A stretch of 64,000 bases of DNA, taken from Streptomyces sp. Je 1-332. Its GTDB lineage: Bacteria > Actinomycetota > Actinomycetes > Streptomycetales > Streptomycetaceae. Both the position numbers and the translations under genes were made by a program. Shown here piece by piece: positions 1 through 9,200 of this stretch. The notes beneath the pieces are model-generated. The model was given only the letters and a program-made list of their open reading frames with translations, ran no database searches and was not told where the DNA came from. The stretch lies in assembly GCF_040730185.1 (NCBI RefSeq), contig NZ_CP160402.1, forward strand, positions 5,828,001-5,892,000. Direction: 5' to 3'. How positions within the stretch are numbered: the stretch's first letter is position 1; each line of letters opens with the position of its first letter.

Positions 1-129
1 CAGCGGGTTGATCTCAGAGACCGCCCCGACGAACGTGGTCTTGCCCACGCCGAAGCCGCCCGCCACCACGATCTTCGCGGAGGTGGTGGAGCGGGCTGTT
101 GCTCCGCCGCTAGAGCTTGCGAAGTCCAC
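1..129 (-). CDS. cvnD1: CvnD-type conservon GTPase, N-terminal part (cut by window edge)
   Basis: This is the first 43 codons of a small Ras-like ATP/GTP-binding protein, the fourth member of a Streptomyces conservon. The GTG start lies 20 bases inside the upstream cvnC gene, the same overlap as in the second conservon at 4783-5364. The visible part carries the P-loop GGFGVGKTTF and continues with GAVSEINPL. It is nearly identical to the N-terminus of the second CvnD, with a slightly different Ser/Gly-rich leader. The rest lies left of the window. In the family, CvnD partners the roadblock protein CvnB at the membrane-associated CvnA kinase. Confidence 0.9.
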   Translation of the reverse strand, partial: MDFASSSGGATARSTTSAKIVVAGGFGVGKTTFVGAVSEINPL

Positions 130-703
130 TGAGCACCCTTTCGAGCAGTGTCACGTCTGGCTGGCCGCCGGCGGACTCGTCGCCGCCAGGCTGATGGATG
201 GCGACAAGTCCGGCCTCCGCCAGGTCGGCTACGAGGATTCGGGCGACGCCGAGAGGAATGGTGAGAAGTGCCGAGATCTCAGCGACTGACTTGATCTCGC
301 GGCACAGATTGCAGATCCGCTGATGCTCGGGCAACTGGCCCTGCAACTGGTGCGGTTGGGCGGTGGTGTGCACCAGCGCCTCGATGGCGAGCTGGTAACG
401 GGGCCTGGTGCGGCCGCCCGTCATGGCGTACGGGCGCACCAGGGGGTTGCTCGCAGCGGGCGCCGACTCGGGCGCGCGTCGCTGTGGTTGCACTGGCTGG
501 ATCCTGGGGGTGTGAGGCTGCTCGTACGGGCTCTGGCGGGGGCCCGGCTGCTGCGGCTGCTGGTAGGGCCTGCGGTGCTGGCTGGGCGCGGAGGGGAAGT
601 TGTAACGGTTGGGCGCCCCGTCGTGCGGCCCCTGCCCCTGGCCGTGACCAGGCGACCAGTTGGCCGATGACGAACCGTCCGGGGGTGTTCCTGAGCCTGC
701 CAC
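110..703 (-). CDS. cvnC1: CvnC-type DUF742 protein with long Pro/Gln-rich N-terminus
   Basis: This is a 197-residue DUF742 protein, the third gene of conservon 1. The first ~90 residues are rich in Pro, Gln, Gly and Arg and look disordered. The conserved part starts near NPLVRPYAMTGGRTRPRY and ends in LLERVLSGLRKL, with a winged-helix-like middle (ICNLCREIKSVAEISALL). GTG at 703 is chosen because GGAGG lies six bases upstream. The 3' end overlaps cvnD1 by 20 bases, which suggests translational coupling. The paralogue CvnC2 lacks almost all of the N-terminal extension. The molecular role of CvnC is not established. Confidence 0.9.
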   Translation of the reverse strand: MAGSGTPPDGSSSANWSPGHGQGQGPHDGAPNRYNFPSAPSQHRRPYQQPQQPGPRQSPYEQPHTPRIQPVQPQRRAPESAPAASNPLVRPYAMTGGRTRPRYQLAIEALVHTTAQPHQLQGQLPEHQRICNLCREIKSVAEISALLTIPLGVARILVADLAEAGLVAIHQPGGDESAGGQPDVTLLERVLSGLRKL

Positions 704-796
704 GTACTCCTCCTCCGACTGTGCCGGGCACCATCACTCTGGAGCCGCGTCCCGAAACCTTACGGCCACGGGACGCGAAAACGCACCGTACGTCTA

Positions 797-1219
797 CTAG
801 TTGAGAAGGCTCCCCTGCAGCTCCGCACGCAGGTCGGGCGTGAGGACGGTGCCCGCACGGTCGACAAGAAGTGCCATCTCGTACCCAATGAGACCGATGT
901 CCGCATCCGGGTGGGCGAGGACGGCCAGCGAGGATCCGTCGGAGATGGACATAAGGAAGAGAAATCCTCGCTCCATCTCCACAACGGTCTGGGTCACGGA
1001 ACCACCCTCGAAGATCCGGGAGGCCCCGGCGGTGAGGGAGGTCAGACCGGATGCGACGGCCGCGAGCTGGTCGGCCCGGTCGCGGGGGAAGCCTTCGGAC
1101 ATCGCCAGAAGGAGTCCGTCGGCGGAGACCACCACCGTGTGGGACACCCCAGGGGTGTTGTCCACGAAGTTGGTGATCAACCAGTTCAGGTTCTGCGCCG
1201 CCTGGCTCATCGGGCTCAC
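797..1219 (-). CDS. cvnB1: CvnB-type roadblock/LC7 protein
   Basis: This is a 140-residue Roadblock/LC7 protein (begins MSPMSQAAQNLNWL), second gene of conservon 1. Roadblock proteins are homodimeric scaffolds or regulators of small GTPases, here presumably CvnD. The body (TNFVDNTPGVSHTVVVSADG, then LAAVASGLTSLTAGASRIF) is almost identical to CvnB2 at 5870-6289. I chose GTG at 1219 over the internal ATG at 1210 because AGGAG lies seven bases upstream and because it aligns with the CvnB2 start. The start follows the cvnA1 stop by one base, so translation is probably coupled. A 93-base gap separates it from cvnC1. Confidence 0.93.
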   Translation of the reverse strand: MSPMSQAAQNLNWLITNFVDNTPGVSHTVVVSADGLLLAMSEGFPRDRADQLAAVASGLTSLTAGASRIFEGGSVTQTVVEMERGFLFLMSISDGSSLAVLAHPDADIGLIGYEMALLVDRAGTVLTPDLRAELQGSLLN

Positions 1220-1220
1220 A

Positions 1221-4200
1221 CTAACGCTCCTGGTTGTAGGTGCTGTCAGGTCCACCGTGGTGATTACCGGTGTCCTGGCCATTCGTGGTGTCACTGCCTG
1301 CGCTGCGTCCCCGCTGGACGCCGCGGCGCAGGTTGCTCAGCCGACCCCGAACGTCCTCGGGGTCGCGGGAGACCTGGGGGCCTCCCTGTGGGGTCTGTTC
1401 CGCCGTGCCCTCGACCAGATTGGCCTTGGGGACCCGCTTCGGGAGGCCGGACGGGGTGACTCCACCCGCCTTGGGCTCCTTCAGCGACTCGGCGCGCTGC
1501 CAGCGGTCGTCGTTGGGCGACGAACGCCAGTTGTTCTCGCTGTTGCCATTGTTCCCGAAGGCGTCGCCGGTGGTGTTCCCGAACGCGTCGCCCATCGGGG
1601 CCGACGCGCTGTCGTTGCCCGCCGCACCGTTGGAGCCGCGGCGCGGAAGACCCGCGGCGGTGGTGTCGTGGACCGCGGACGGAGCCGGCCCGGGACGCTC
1701 GAAGCCTACGCGCTCGGCGCCGTTCGCGGGAGCCGCCGGACCGGATTCCGGTTCCGGAGAGTACTCGCCCCGATACGCGCCCGCGTTGTCGTCGAAGCCG
1801 CCGCGCGTGGGCCAGTCGTCCTGGTGAGAGCGGTCGGGGTAGGCGACGAACGGCTCGGAGACGGCACCCGTACGAGCGGCGTGGTCGTCGTGACCGGCCT
1901 CCGTATAGGGGGCGTCCTGGTAGCCGTCCTGCGCCGGGTAGTACGCGTCGTCATACGCCGGCTGCGCGGCCTGACCCTGGTGGTAGTCGTCGTACGCCGG
2001 TGCCTGCTGGTCGTACGCCGGGTCGTAACCGCCCTGCTGCTGGTCGAAGCCCTGCTGCGGGTCGATCTCGTCACGGAAGAGCGGTCGGCCGTCACCGGAC
2101 TGCGCCTGCGCCTCCAGGGCGGCACGCCGCTCCTCACGCATCAGCGAGCGGCCCACCGGGTCGAGGTCGGGGGAGTCGGCGTCGCCGTTGTAGCGGCTGT
2201 CGTCGAAGCCGAGCTCGGCCGCCGTACGCATCGGCTGGTGGTTGAAGGCCGACTGATCCGGAGCCTGCTGCTCCGGCATGATCGAGGAGACCGTGAACTC
2301 GGACTCGGGCAGCTGGTGCTCGCCGCCGCCACCGTGCGTGATCCCGTCCGGGAGCATGACGAGCGAGGTCGTGCCCGCCTGCTCGCCCGAGGGACGCAGC
2401 TGGACGCGGATGCCGTGCCGGTCGGAGAGCCGGCCGACCACGAACAGGCCCATGCGCTGGGAGATCGCGGCGTCCACCGTCGGCGGGTTGGCCAGCTTGT
2501 GGTTGATGTCCGCGAAGTCCTCGGCGGTGAGGCCGATGCCCTTGTCGTGGATCTCGACCATGACGCGGCCGTCGGGAAGACGGGTCGCGGTGACGCGGAC
2601 CTTGGTCTGCGGCGAGGAGAACGTGGTGGCGTTCTCCAGGAGCTCGGCGAGCAGGTGCACGAGGTCGGTCACGGCCAGGCCGTGGATCTCGGCCTCCGGG
2701 ACGCCGGACAGCTCGATGCGCTCGTACTGCTCCACCTCGGAGGACGCGGCGCGCAGGACGTCGACCAGCGGGACCGGCTGGTCCCAGCGGCGGCCCGGCT
2801 CCTCGCCGGAGAGGACCAGGAGGTTCTCGCCGTTGCGTCGCATACGGGTCGCCAGGTGGTCCAGGCGGAAGAGGCTCTCCAGCTGGTCCGGGTCGGCCTC
2901 GTTGTTCTCCAGGTCGGTGATGAGGGTCAGCTGGCCCTCGATCAGGGACTGGTTGCGGCGCGAGAGGTTGGTGAAGATCGCGTTGATGTTGCCTCGGAGC
3001 AGGGCCTGCTCGGCGGCGAGGCGGACTGCCTCGCGGTGCACCTGGTCGAAGGCGCGGGCCACCTCGCCGATCTCGTCCGTGGAGGAGATCGGGATGGGCT
3101 GTACGCGGGTGTCGACGCGTCCGGGATCGGTGCGCGAGAGCTGGTCGACCAGCATCGGCAGACGCTGCTCGGCGATGCCGAAGGCGGCGGTCCGCAGCTG
3201 GCGCATCGCCTTGGACATCTGGCGGGCCATCATCCCGGCCAGGATGAAGGCGGCGAGCAGCGCGACGACCACGATCGCGCCGGTGATGTACGCGTTGCGC
3301 TGGGCGTTGGACGCGATGTCCGACGCCTCGGTCACTGCCTTGTCGGCGAGATCGGACTCGATGGTCCGGTACGCGTCGAACTTGGCGGACGTGGTGGCCC
3401 ACCAGGCTTCCTTGGTGACGCCCTTGCCGGCGAGCGTGACGCGGGCGCTGGGCTGCGTGCTCGGCAGCGTCGCGATGGCCGAGACCATGTCCTCCGGGGA
3501 GGGCGGCGGGACGAACGTCCTGCCCTCGGCCTTGGCGGCGGCAGCGGCCTGCTTGGCCTGCTTCTCGCCGTCGGCCTTCAGCTTCTTCTTGGCGGCCTCG
3601 AGCTTGGCGACGTCCTCGGGGGTGCCACCGCCCGTGTACTCCTCGATGGCGATGCCCTCGAGGTAGGCGTAGGAGGAGAGCGCGACCTTCTGCTTGCCGA
3701 AGCTGCTCGCGGTCGGTCCCGGCTTGACGAGGAGGTGCATGCCGATGGAGCGCTCGAGGGAGAGCGCGGCCTTCGTCAGCGAGATGGCGTAGACCGTGCG
3801 GCCGTAGCTCGTGATGTTTCCGGTGCCAAGACCGAGCTCGTTGGCGAACTCCATCAGGGGGTGCTGGATGGCGACGTAGCCCTCTTCGGTCTGCGCGCCG
3901 GAGAGCTTGGAGGTGTACGCGGCCTGGCGCAGGGACTGGAGGCCCGGCTCCACCTTGTGGAAGCCGTCGAGGCGGCGCTTGAGGCCTTCCTTCTGCGGCA
4001 TGTTCTCGGCGGCGGCGTCGAACTCGTCAGCGGCCTTGTCGGTGGCCTTGCGGGCCGCGACGACGGCCGGGTCGTTCTTCTTGCCGCGCAGCAGCGGGGC
4101 CGCGGAGATGTCGCGCTCTTCGATGAGGCGGTTGCCGTAGTTCAGCGAGGCCTGCACGAGGCGGGCCGTGTGCTCGGCGTCCTGGGCCTCGCTCCAGGTG

Positions 4201-4442
4201 TCGATCGAGCCCTTGACCTGGAAGCCGCCCATGACGAGACCGACGAGCACGGGTATGAGGAGGATCGCGTTCAGGCGGGTCGGTACGCGCCAGTTGCGCG
4301 GGGACATTCTTCCGCCGGTGGGCGCCGGCGGCTCCATGCCCTGCACATCGGCGGGGGACGCCGCTGTGCGCGGCGGCGGGGTGAAGTTGCCCCGCGTGTC
4401 CCGCGTCTGCGGCGGTGCGGGGCTCGTCTTGCTTCGCCTCAC
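1221..4442 (-). CDS. cvnA1: CvnA-type membrane sensor histidine-kinase-like protein
   Basis: This is a 1073-residue membrane sensor, first gene of conservon 1. After a Pro-rich cytoplasmic leader come TM1 (about residues 59-76), an extracytoplasmic nitrate/nitrite-sensor (NIT) type domain, TM2 (about 381-402), a HAMP region, a kinase helix (LDHLATRMRRNGENLLVL) and a HATPase_c domain. The N box is LLAELLENATTF (about residue 597), followed by DKGIGL and a final GTTSLVMLP. From about residue 705 the tail is low-complexity, rich in Gln, Asp, Tyr and Pro. No response regulator is adjacent, typical of conservons, where signalling is thought to run through CvnB-CvnD. GTG at 4442 is the first start before the conserved leader; no strong ribosome site is visible. 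Confidence 0.92.
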   Translation of the reverse strand: MRRSKTSPAPPQTRDTRGNFTPPPRTAASPADVQGMEPPAPTGGRMSPRNWRVPTRLNAILLIPVLVGLVMGGFQVKGSIDTWSEAQDAEHTARLVQASLNYGNRLIEERDISAAPLLRGKKNDPAVVAARKATDKAADEFDAAAENMPQKEGLKRRLDGFHKVEPGLQSLRQAAYTSKLSGAQTEEGYVAIQHPLMEFANELGLGTGNITSYGRTVYAISLTKAALSLERSIGMHLLVKPGPTASSFGKQKVALSSYAYLEGIAIEEYTGGGTPEDVAKLEAAKKKLKADGEKQAKQAAAAAKAEGRTFVPPPSPEDMVSAIATLPSTQPSARVTLAGKGVTKEAWWATTSAKFDAYRTIESDLADKAVTEASDIASNAQRNAYITGAIVVVALLAAFILAGMMARQMSKAMRQLRTAAFGIAEQRLPMLVDQLSRTDPGRVDTRVQPIPISSTDEIGEVARAFDQVHREAVRLAAEQALLRGNINAIFTNLSRRNQSLIEGQLTLITDLENNEADPDQLESLFRLDHLATRMRRNGENLLVLSGEEPGRRWDQPVPLVDVLRAASSEVEQYERIELSGVPEAEIHGLAVTDLVHLLAELLENATTFSSPQTKVRVTATRLPDGRVMVEIHDKGIGLTAEDFADINHKLANPPTVDAAISQRMGLFVVGRLSDRHGIRVQLRPSGEQAGTTSLVMLPDGITHGGGGEHQLPESEFTVSSIMPEQQAPDQSAFNHQPMRTAAELGFDDSRYNGDADSPDLDPVGRSLMREERRAALEAQAQSGDGRPLFRDEIDPQQGFDQQQGGYDPAYDQQAPAYDDYHQGQAAQPAYDDAYYPAQDGYQDAPYTEAGHDDHAARTGAVSEPFVAYPDRSHQDDWPTRGGFDDNAGAYRGEYSPEPESGPAAPANGAERVGFERPGPAPSAVHDTTAAGLPRRGSNGAAGNDSASAPMGDAFGNTTGDAFGNNGNSENNWRSSPNDDRWQRAESLKEPKAGGVTPSGLPKRVPKANLVEGTAEQTPQGGPQVSRDPEDVRGRLSNLRRGVQRGRSAGSDTTNGQDTGNHHGGPDSTYNQER

Positions 4443-4613
4443 TCGACCAACAACCTCTCGGCGGCGGGACCTACACCGGTCCCGCTGTCGTCTCCAAGGC
4501 CCGTGCTACTGGGCAGTTCAGCGCATTCCAGCACGTCAAAGGGTCCTCTACCAAACAGTGGGAAGCGCTGGTTCCGAGTGGTGTAAGCCTCAGATAAAAC
4601 GGTCAAATAGAGC

Positions 4614-4637
4614 GAGCCCCGCCAAAAGGCGGGGCTC
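4614..4637 (-). terminator. perfect 10-bp GC stem, AAAA loop
   Basis: GAGCCCCGCC and GGCGGGGCTC form a perfect 10-bp stem with a four-base loop. Read on the minus strand, the hairpin is followed by GCTCTATTTG. It lies 146 bases downstream of cvnD2 and is well placed to insulate conservon 2 from conservon 1. Confidence 0.7.
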
Positions 4638-4710
4638 TTGTGCGCACAGCGACACCGGACGACCGCGACGCGTGGCGGCGCTCGGCGAATTCTCTGTCGA
4701 AACGTTATGA

Positions 4711-4751
4711 ACAGAGCGGTCATCCGTGTCAAAGGACACAGACCGCTCTGT
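4711..4751 (-). terminator. long bulged hairpin just downstream of cvnD2
   Basis: ACAGAGCGGTC (4711-4721) pairs with GACCGCTCTGT (4741-4751), and an inner GTGTC pairs with GACAC across an AAAG loop. The hairpin begins 32 bases after the cvnD2 stop. It lacks a T tract, so it may be a transcript-end or stability structure rather than a classical intrinsic terminator. Confidence 0.6.
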
Positions 4752-4782
4752 GGAATCTACGGCAACTGCCGTACGTCCTCGT

Positions 4783-5364
4783 CTACTTGAGTCGTGCCAT
4801 AAGTGCGTGCTCGACCAGCGTGATCAGGCCACTCTTTGCGTCCGCACGGTGTCGCGCGTCGGTCGTGATGATCGGCGTGTTGGGCCCGATCTGGAGAGCT
4901 TCCCGCACTTCATCGGGGGTGTACGGCTGGTGGCCGTCGAAGCCGTTGAGGGCGATGACGAAGGGCAGGCCGCTGTTCTCGAAGTAGTCGACGGCCGGAA
5001 AACAGTCGGCGAGACGGCGGGTGTCCACGAGCACGACGGCACCGATCGCACCGCGCACGAGGTCGTCCCACATGAACCAGAAGCGATCCTGACCCGGCGT
5101 ACCGAAGAGGTACAGGATCAGGTCCTGGTCCAGAGTGATGCGGCCGAAGTCCATGGCCACCGTGGTGGTGGTCTTGTCGCCGGTGTGGGTGAGGTCGTCG
5201 ATGCCCGCGGACGCGGACGTCATGACGGCCTCGGTGCGCAGCGGGTTGATCTCGGAGACCGCGCCCACGAACGTGGTCTTGCCGACGCCGAAGCCGCCCG
5301 CCACCACGATCTTCGCGCTGGTGGTGGAGCGGCCTCCGCCGTTGCTAGAGCTTGCGAAGTCCAC
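4783..5364 (-). CDS. cvnD2: CvnD-type conservon GTPase
   Basis: This is a 193-residue ATP/GTP-binding protein, last gene of conservon 2. It has the P-loop GGFGVGKTTF (about residues 24-33), the switch-II-like FGTPGQDRF and a base-recognition-like ALNGFDGH, the layout of the bacterial MglA/Ras-like group. It begins with GTG inside the end of cvnC2 (20-base overlap) and is followed by two hairpins. The family is presumed to switch between nucleotide states at the membrane, controlled by CvnB, and to feed into development and antibiotic control. No DNA-binding or membrane domain is visible. Confidence 0.93.
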   Translation of the reverse strand: MDFASSSNGGGRSTTSAKIVVAGGFGVGKTTFVGAVSEINPLRTEAVMTSASAGIDDLTHTGDKTTTTVAMDFGRITLDQDLILYLFGTPGQDRFWFMWDDLVRGAIGAVVLVDTRRLADCFPAVDYFENSGLPFVIALNGFDGHQPYTPDEVREALQIGPNTPIITTDARHRADAKSGLITLVEHALMARLK

Positions 5365-5749
5365 TGAGCACCCTTTCGAGCAGTGTCACGTCTGGCTGAC
5401 CGCCGGCGTTCTCGTCGCCGCCGGGCTGGTGAATGGCGACGAGCCCGGCCTCCGCCAGGTCGGCCACGAGGATCCTGGCCACGCCGAGCGGCATGGAGAG
5501 CAGAGCCGACACCTCGGCCACCGACTTGACCTCACGGCAGAGGTGGCAGATGCGCTGGTGCTCGGGGAGCAGCCCCATCAGCTGGGCCGGGTCGGCCGTC
5601 GTGCTCACCAGCGCCTCTATCGCGAGCTGGTAGCGGGGCCTGGTCCGGCCGCCGGTCATCGCGTAAGGACGCACCAGCGGCTGGTCGCCTTCAATACCGT
5701 ACGACGCCTGAGAGCCGTACGGGTCGTGAGAGGCGTTGGGCGGGGTCAT
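5345..5749 (-). CDS. cvnC2: CvnC-type DUF742 protein
   Basis: This is a 134-residue DUF742 protein, third gene of conservon 2. ATG at 5749 (MTPPNASHDPYGS) is preferred because GGAGG lies five bases upstream; the frame stays open further upstream without a ribosome site. From LVRPYAMTGGRTRPRYQ onward it is very similar to CvnC1, ending in the same LLERVLSGLRKL. It lacks CvnC1's Pro/Gln-rich extension. It overlaps cvnD2 by 20 bases. Function is unknown beyond conservon membership. Confidence 0.9.
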   Translation of the reverse strand: MTPPNASHDPYGSQASYGIEGDQPLVRPYAMTGGRTRPRYQLAIEALVSTTADPAQLMGLLPEHQRICHLCREVKSVAEVSALLSMPLGVARILVADLAEAGLVAIHQPGGDENAGGQPDVTLLERVLSGLRKL

Positions 5750-5869
5750 TGGATCCTCCGGGCGGGACAGCAGGTGGTCTGCGTGCCGTCTGATAGAGCC
5801 GGTGGGGGGCACCAGGTTGGCCGGACGGTGGTCAGTACGTTCGGTCGGTGGGGCGGCCGATGGAGAAGA

Positions 5870-6289
5870 TCAGTGCAGCAGGCTGCCCTGCAGTTCGGCG
5901 CGGAGGTCCGGGGTGAGGACGGCGCCCGCGCGGTCGACGAGGAGCGCCATCTCGTATCCGACGAGGCCGATGTCGCACTCGGGGTGTGCGAGCACGGCCA
6001 GGGACGAACCGTCGGAGACCGACATGAGGAAAAGGAACCCCCGCTCCATTTCCACCACGGTCTGCGTGACGGCCCCGCCCTCGAAGATCCGCGAGGCCCC
6101 GGCGGTGAGGGAGGTCAGACCCGACGCGACCGCGGCCAGCTGGTCGGCGCGGTCACGGGGGAAGCCCTCGGACATCGCCAGAAGCAGGCCGTCGGCGGAG
6201 ACCACGACGGTGTGGGACACCCCGGGGGTGTTGTCCACGAAGTTCGTGATCAACCAGTTCAGATTCTGTGCCGCCTGGCTCGGACTCAA
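5870..6289 (-). CDS. cvnB2: CvnB-type roadblock/LC7 protein
   Basis: This is a 139-residue Roadblock/LC7 protein of conservon 2 (MSPSQAAQNLNWL start). The TTG start at 6289 directly abuts the cvnA2 stop codon and has AGGAG upstream, mirroring the cvnA1-cvnB1 junction. It differs from CvnB1 at only a few positions. This matters for signal insulation: unless expression is separated, the two CvnB proteins could exchange partners. The expected role is a scaffold or regulator of CvnD. Confidence 0.93.
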   Translation of the reverse strand: MSPSQAAQNLNWLITNFVDNTPGVSHTVVVSADGLLLAMSEGFPRDRADQLAAVASGLTSLTAGASRIFEGGAVTQTVVEMERGFLFLMSVSDGSSLAVLAHPECDIGLVGYEMALLVDRAGAVLTPDLRAELQGSLLH

Positions 6290-9200
6290 CTAACGCTCCT
6301 GCTGGTGAGTGGGGAAGCTGCCGGTCTGGCCGGTACCGGCCTGGCGACCCTGCTGGATGCCCCGACGGAGATTCGTCAGCCGGCCGCGTACCTCTTCGGG
6401 CGCACGCGAGACCTGCGGACCTGTGCTGTCCTGCTGCTGCTGTGCGGTGCCCGCGACGAGGTTGGCTCGCGGGACGCGGCGCGGCAGGCCGGACGTGGTG
6501 ACGCCGCCGGCGGACGGCTGCCGGACGCGCTCGGCCTGGCGGCCCAGTTCGTCGTTCGGCGACGTGCGCCAGGAGGCGGCGCTGCCGTTCGTGACGTTGC
6601 CGCCGGTTCCGTTGGCCGCCGGGGAGGGGGCGGAGGGTGCGCCGGGCGCCGGAGCCGGGCGCTGGGGCGCGGCCGGGTTCTGCGGCTGCCGCGCCTGCGG
6701 CCTCGACGGGAGGGGCGACGACGGCTGCGGGCGCTGCGGCTGCTGCTGCTCGGGGGCGTTGCCCTGGGGCGGCTGGTGCCCTTGCTGCTGCTGTTGCTGT
6801 TGCTGCTGGAACCAGTTGGTCTCCAGCGTGTCGAACAGCGGGGTGCGGCCGTCCCCGGGACCGGCGGGCGGCAGACCCTCCGGCTGCGCGGGCTGCTGGG
6901 GCTGGGGCTGCTGCGACTGCTGGGGCTGCTGCGGGACCGGGGGGATGCCCTGCTGGCCCTGGTTCTGGCCCTGGTTCTGGCCAGGGCTCTGGCCGGGGTT
7001 CTGACCCCGCCGAGGCGCCCCGCCGTTGTCGTATCCGGGGGCGCTGGTGCCGGGGCGCTGGAACTGACCCGTACCGGAGGAGGAGCCCTGGCCACCGCCG
7101 AAGACGTCCGGGCGGACGAACTGGCCGGTGCCCTGCTGGTCCTGGCCACCCTGCTGCGGCGAACTCGCCCCGGGCGGCGGCCCGTTGAAGTCAGGCCGCG
7201 CGAATTCCGCGGTCGAACCGGGCCCCTGTGTGGGGGCACCGGCCGAGGGGTGCGGGAACTGTCCCGTGGACTCCGGCTCCTCGTGCCCACGCGGGGTGTC
7301 GAACGGCTCACGCGATATCTGCGGCTGCGCGTTCTCGTCGCTCCAACTGGGCACGCGCGGCTGCGGGTTGCCCCCGGGAAGCTCGGCACGCGGACCACCG
7401 CGCGGCGGCAGCTGCGGCCGACGCCCCTGGTCCCCGGCGTCGTTCGCGGAGGGGTTCACCGGACCGGAGGGGTTCCCGGGCTGCCCGGCCGGATTCACCG
7501 GGTTCGTACGCTGCTGGGGCACGGGCGGCTGCGGCACGGAAGCCTGACCGCGGCCACCGCCCTGGCCGCCCCCGAAGAGGCTGCCACCGGACGAGCCCGG
7601 GGCGCCGGCACCCTGTCCGGGCGGCCCCTGACGAGGAGGCTGCTGACCGGACTGCGGGCCCGCGGGAGCGGACGGCGAACCGTTGCGCGGCCCCGGCCCC
7701 GCGTCACGCGAGGGCAGCGCGGCACGCGGCCCCGCACCGGTGACCTGGCCACGGGGCGGACCGGCACCGAGCCTGCCCTGGGAGCCCGCGGGACCCGAGC
7801 CGGGCGCACCGTTTCCGGGGGAGCCGTTCCCGGCGCCCACTCCGCGACGCGCGGCAGCGGCACCCGCCGAGGCCTGCGCGGCGACGGGGCCGCCGCCCTG
7901 GCCGGGTACGGGCGCACCGGGCTTGTTCGGCGCCTTCTTGCCGCCCTGGGCGACATCGATGGGCAGCATGACGAGCGCGGTCGTGCCGCCGGAGTCCGAA
8001 GGACGGAGCTGGATGCGGATGCCGTGGCGCTGCGAAAGACGGCCGACCACGAACAGACCCATGCGGCGCGAGACCGAGACGTCCACGGTGGGCGGCGACG
8101 CGAGCCGCTCGTTGATCGCGGCGAGGTCCTCGGGCGACAGGCCGATGCCCGTGTCGTGGATCTCGATCAGCACACGCCCGTCGGGCAGCGCGTGACCGGT
8201 GACCTTGACCTTGGTCTGCGGCGATGAGAACGACGTCGCGTTCTCCAGGAGCTCGGCGAGCAGGTGCACGAGGTCGTTGACCACGCGTCCGGCGACCTCG
8301 GTCGTCGGGACCGCGGAGAGCTCGATGCGCTCGTACTGCTCCACCTCGGACGCGGCGGCACGCAGCACGTCGACGAGCGGGACGGGCCGGGTCCAGCGAC
8401 GGCCGGGCTCTTCACCGGCGAGAACGAGGAGGTTCTCGCCGTTACGGCGCATGCGGGTCGCGAGGTGGTCGAGCTTGAACAGCGAGGAGAGCTGGTCGGG
8501 GTCGGCCTCACGCGACTCCAGCTCGGAGATAAGAGACAGCTGGCGCTGGATGAGGCCCTGCGAACGGCGCGAGAGGTTGGTGAACATCGCGTTGACGTTG
8601 CCTCGCAGCAACGCCTGCTCGGCGGCGAGGCGGACGGCCTCGCGGTGCACGTCGTCGAAGGCCGCGGCCACCTGGCCGATCTCGTCCCGGGAGTGCACAC
8701 CGACGGACTCGACGGAGGTGTCGACATCCTGCGGGTCGGCCTCGGAGAGCTGCTTGACGAGCTCGGGCAGCCGGTCCTGGGCGACCTTGGTCGCGGTGTC
8801 CTGGAGGCGCCGCAGCGAGCGGATCATGGACCGGGCCACGACGAAGGCGCCGACGAGCGAGACACCGAGGACGAGCAGGATCAGCGCACCGTTGAGGATG
8901 GCGGCCTGCTCGGACTCGTTGCGCAGCTCGCGGGCCTTCTGCTCCATCTCGTTGAGCAGCGTGAGCTCGATCTTGGACATCGCGTCGATCTTGGTGGTGT
9001 CCTCGTCCACCCAGTCCTTGTACGAGCGCTTGTCCTGAAGCTTGATTCCGCCCTCTTGACTCAGCACGCGCTTGGCGTAGGAGTCGGCGCCCTTGATGGA
9101 GGAGTTGCCGCCGCTGATGGGCTTGGTCAGCTCGTCGGCGTTGCCCGAGTAGATGCCCTTGAAGGCGTCCAGCTCGGAATTCTCCTTGTCGAGTGCGGAG

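Larger units (their letters stand above)
4443..4782. other. intergenic gap between the two conservons
   Basis: This 340-base gap separates the end of conservon 2 (stop at 4783) from the start of cvnA1. It has no convincing gene. It contains two strong hairpins, listed separately, on the 3' side of cvnD2. The remaining ~170 bases before cvnA1 should hold its promoter. The stretch near 4590-4610 is relatively AT-rich, but I cannot assign -35 and -10 boxes with confidence. Confidence 0.6.

Noticed and set aside
801..4586. 1261-codon open frame on the plus strand opposite cvnA1
   Set aside because: It is the antisense shadow of cvnB1/cvnA1 in GC-rich DNA: composition is Arg/Gly/Val-rich, there is no domain, and the opposite strand encodes a clear sensor kinase.
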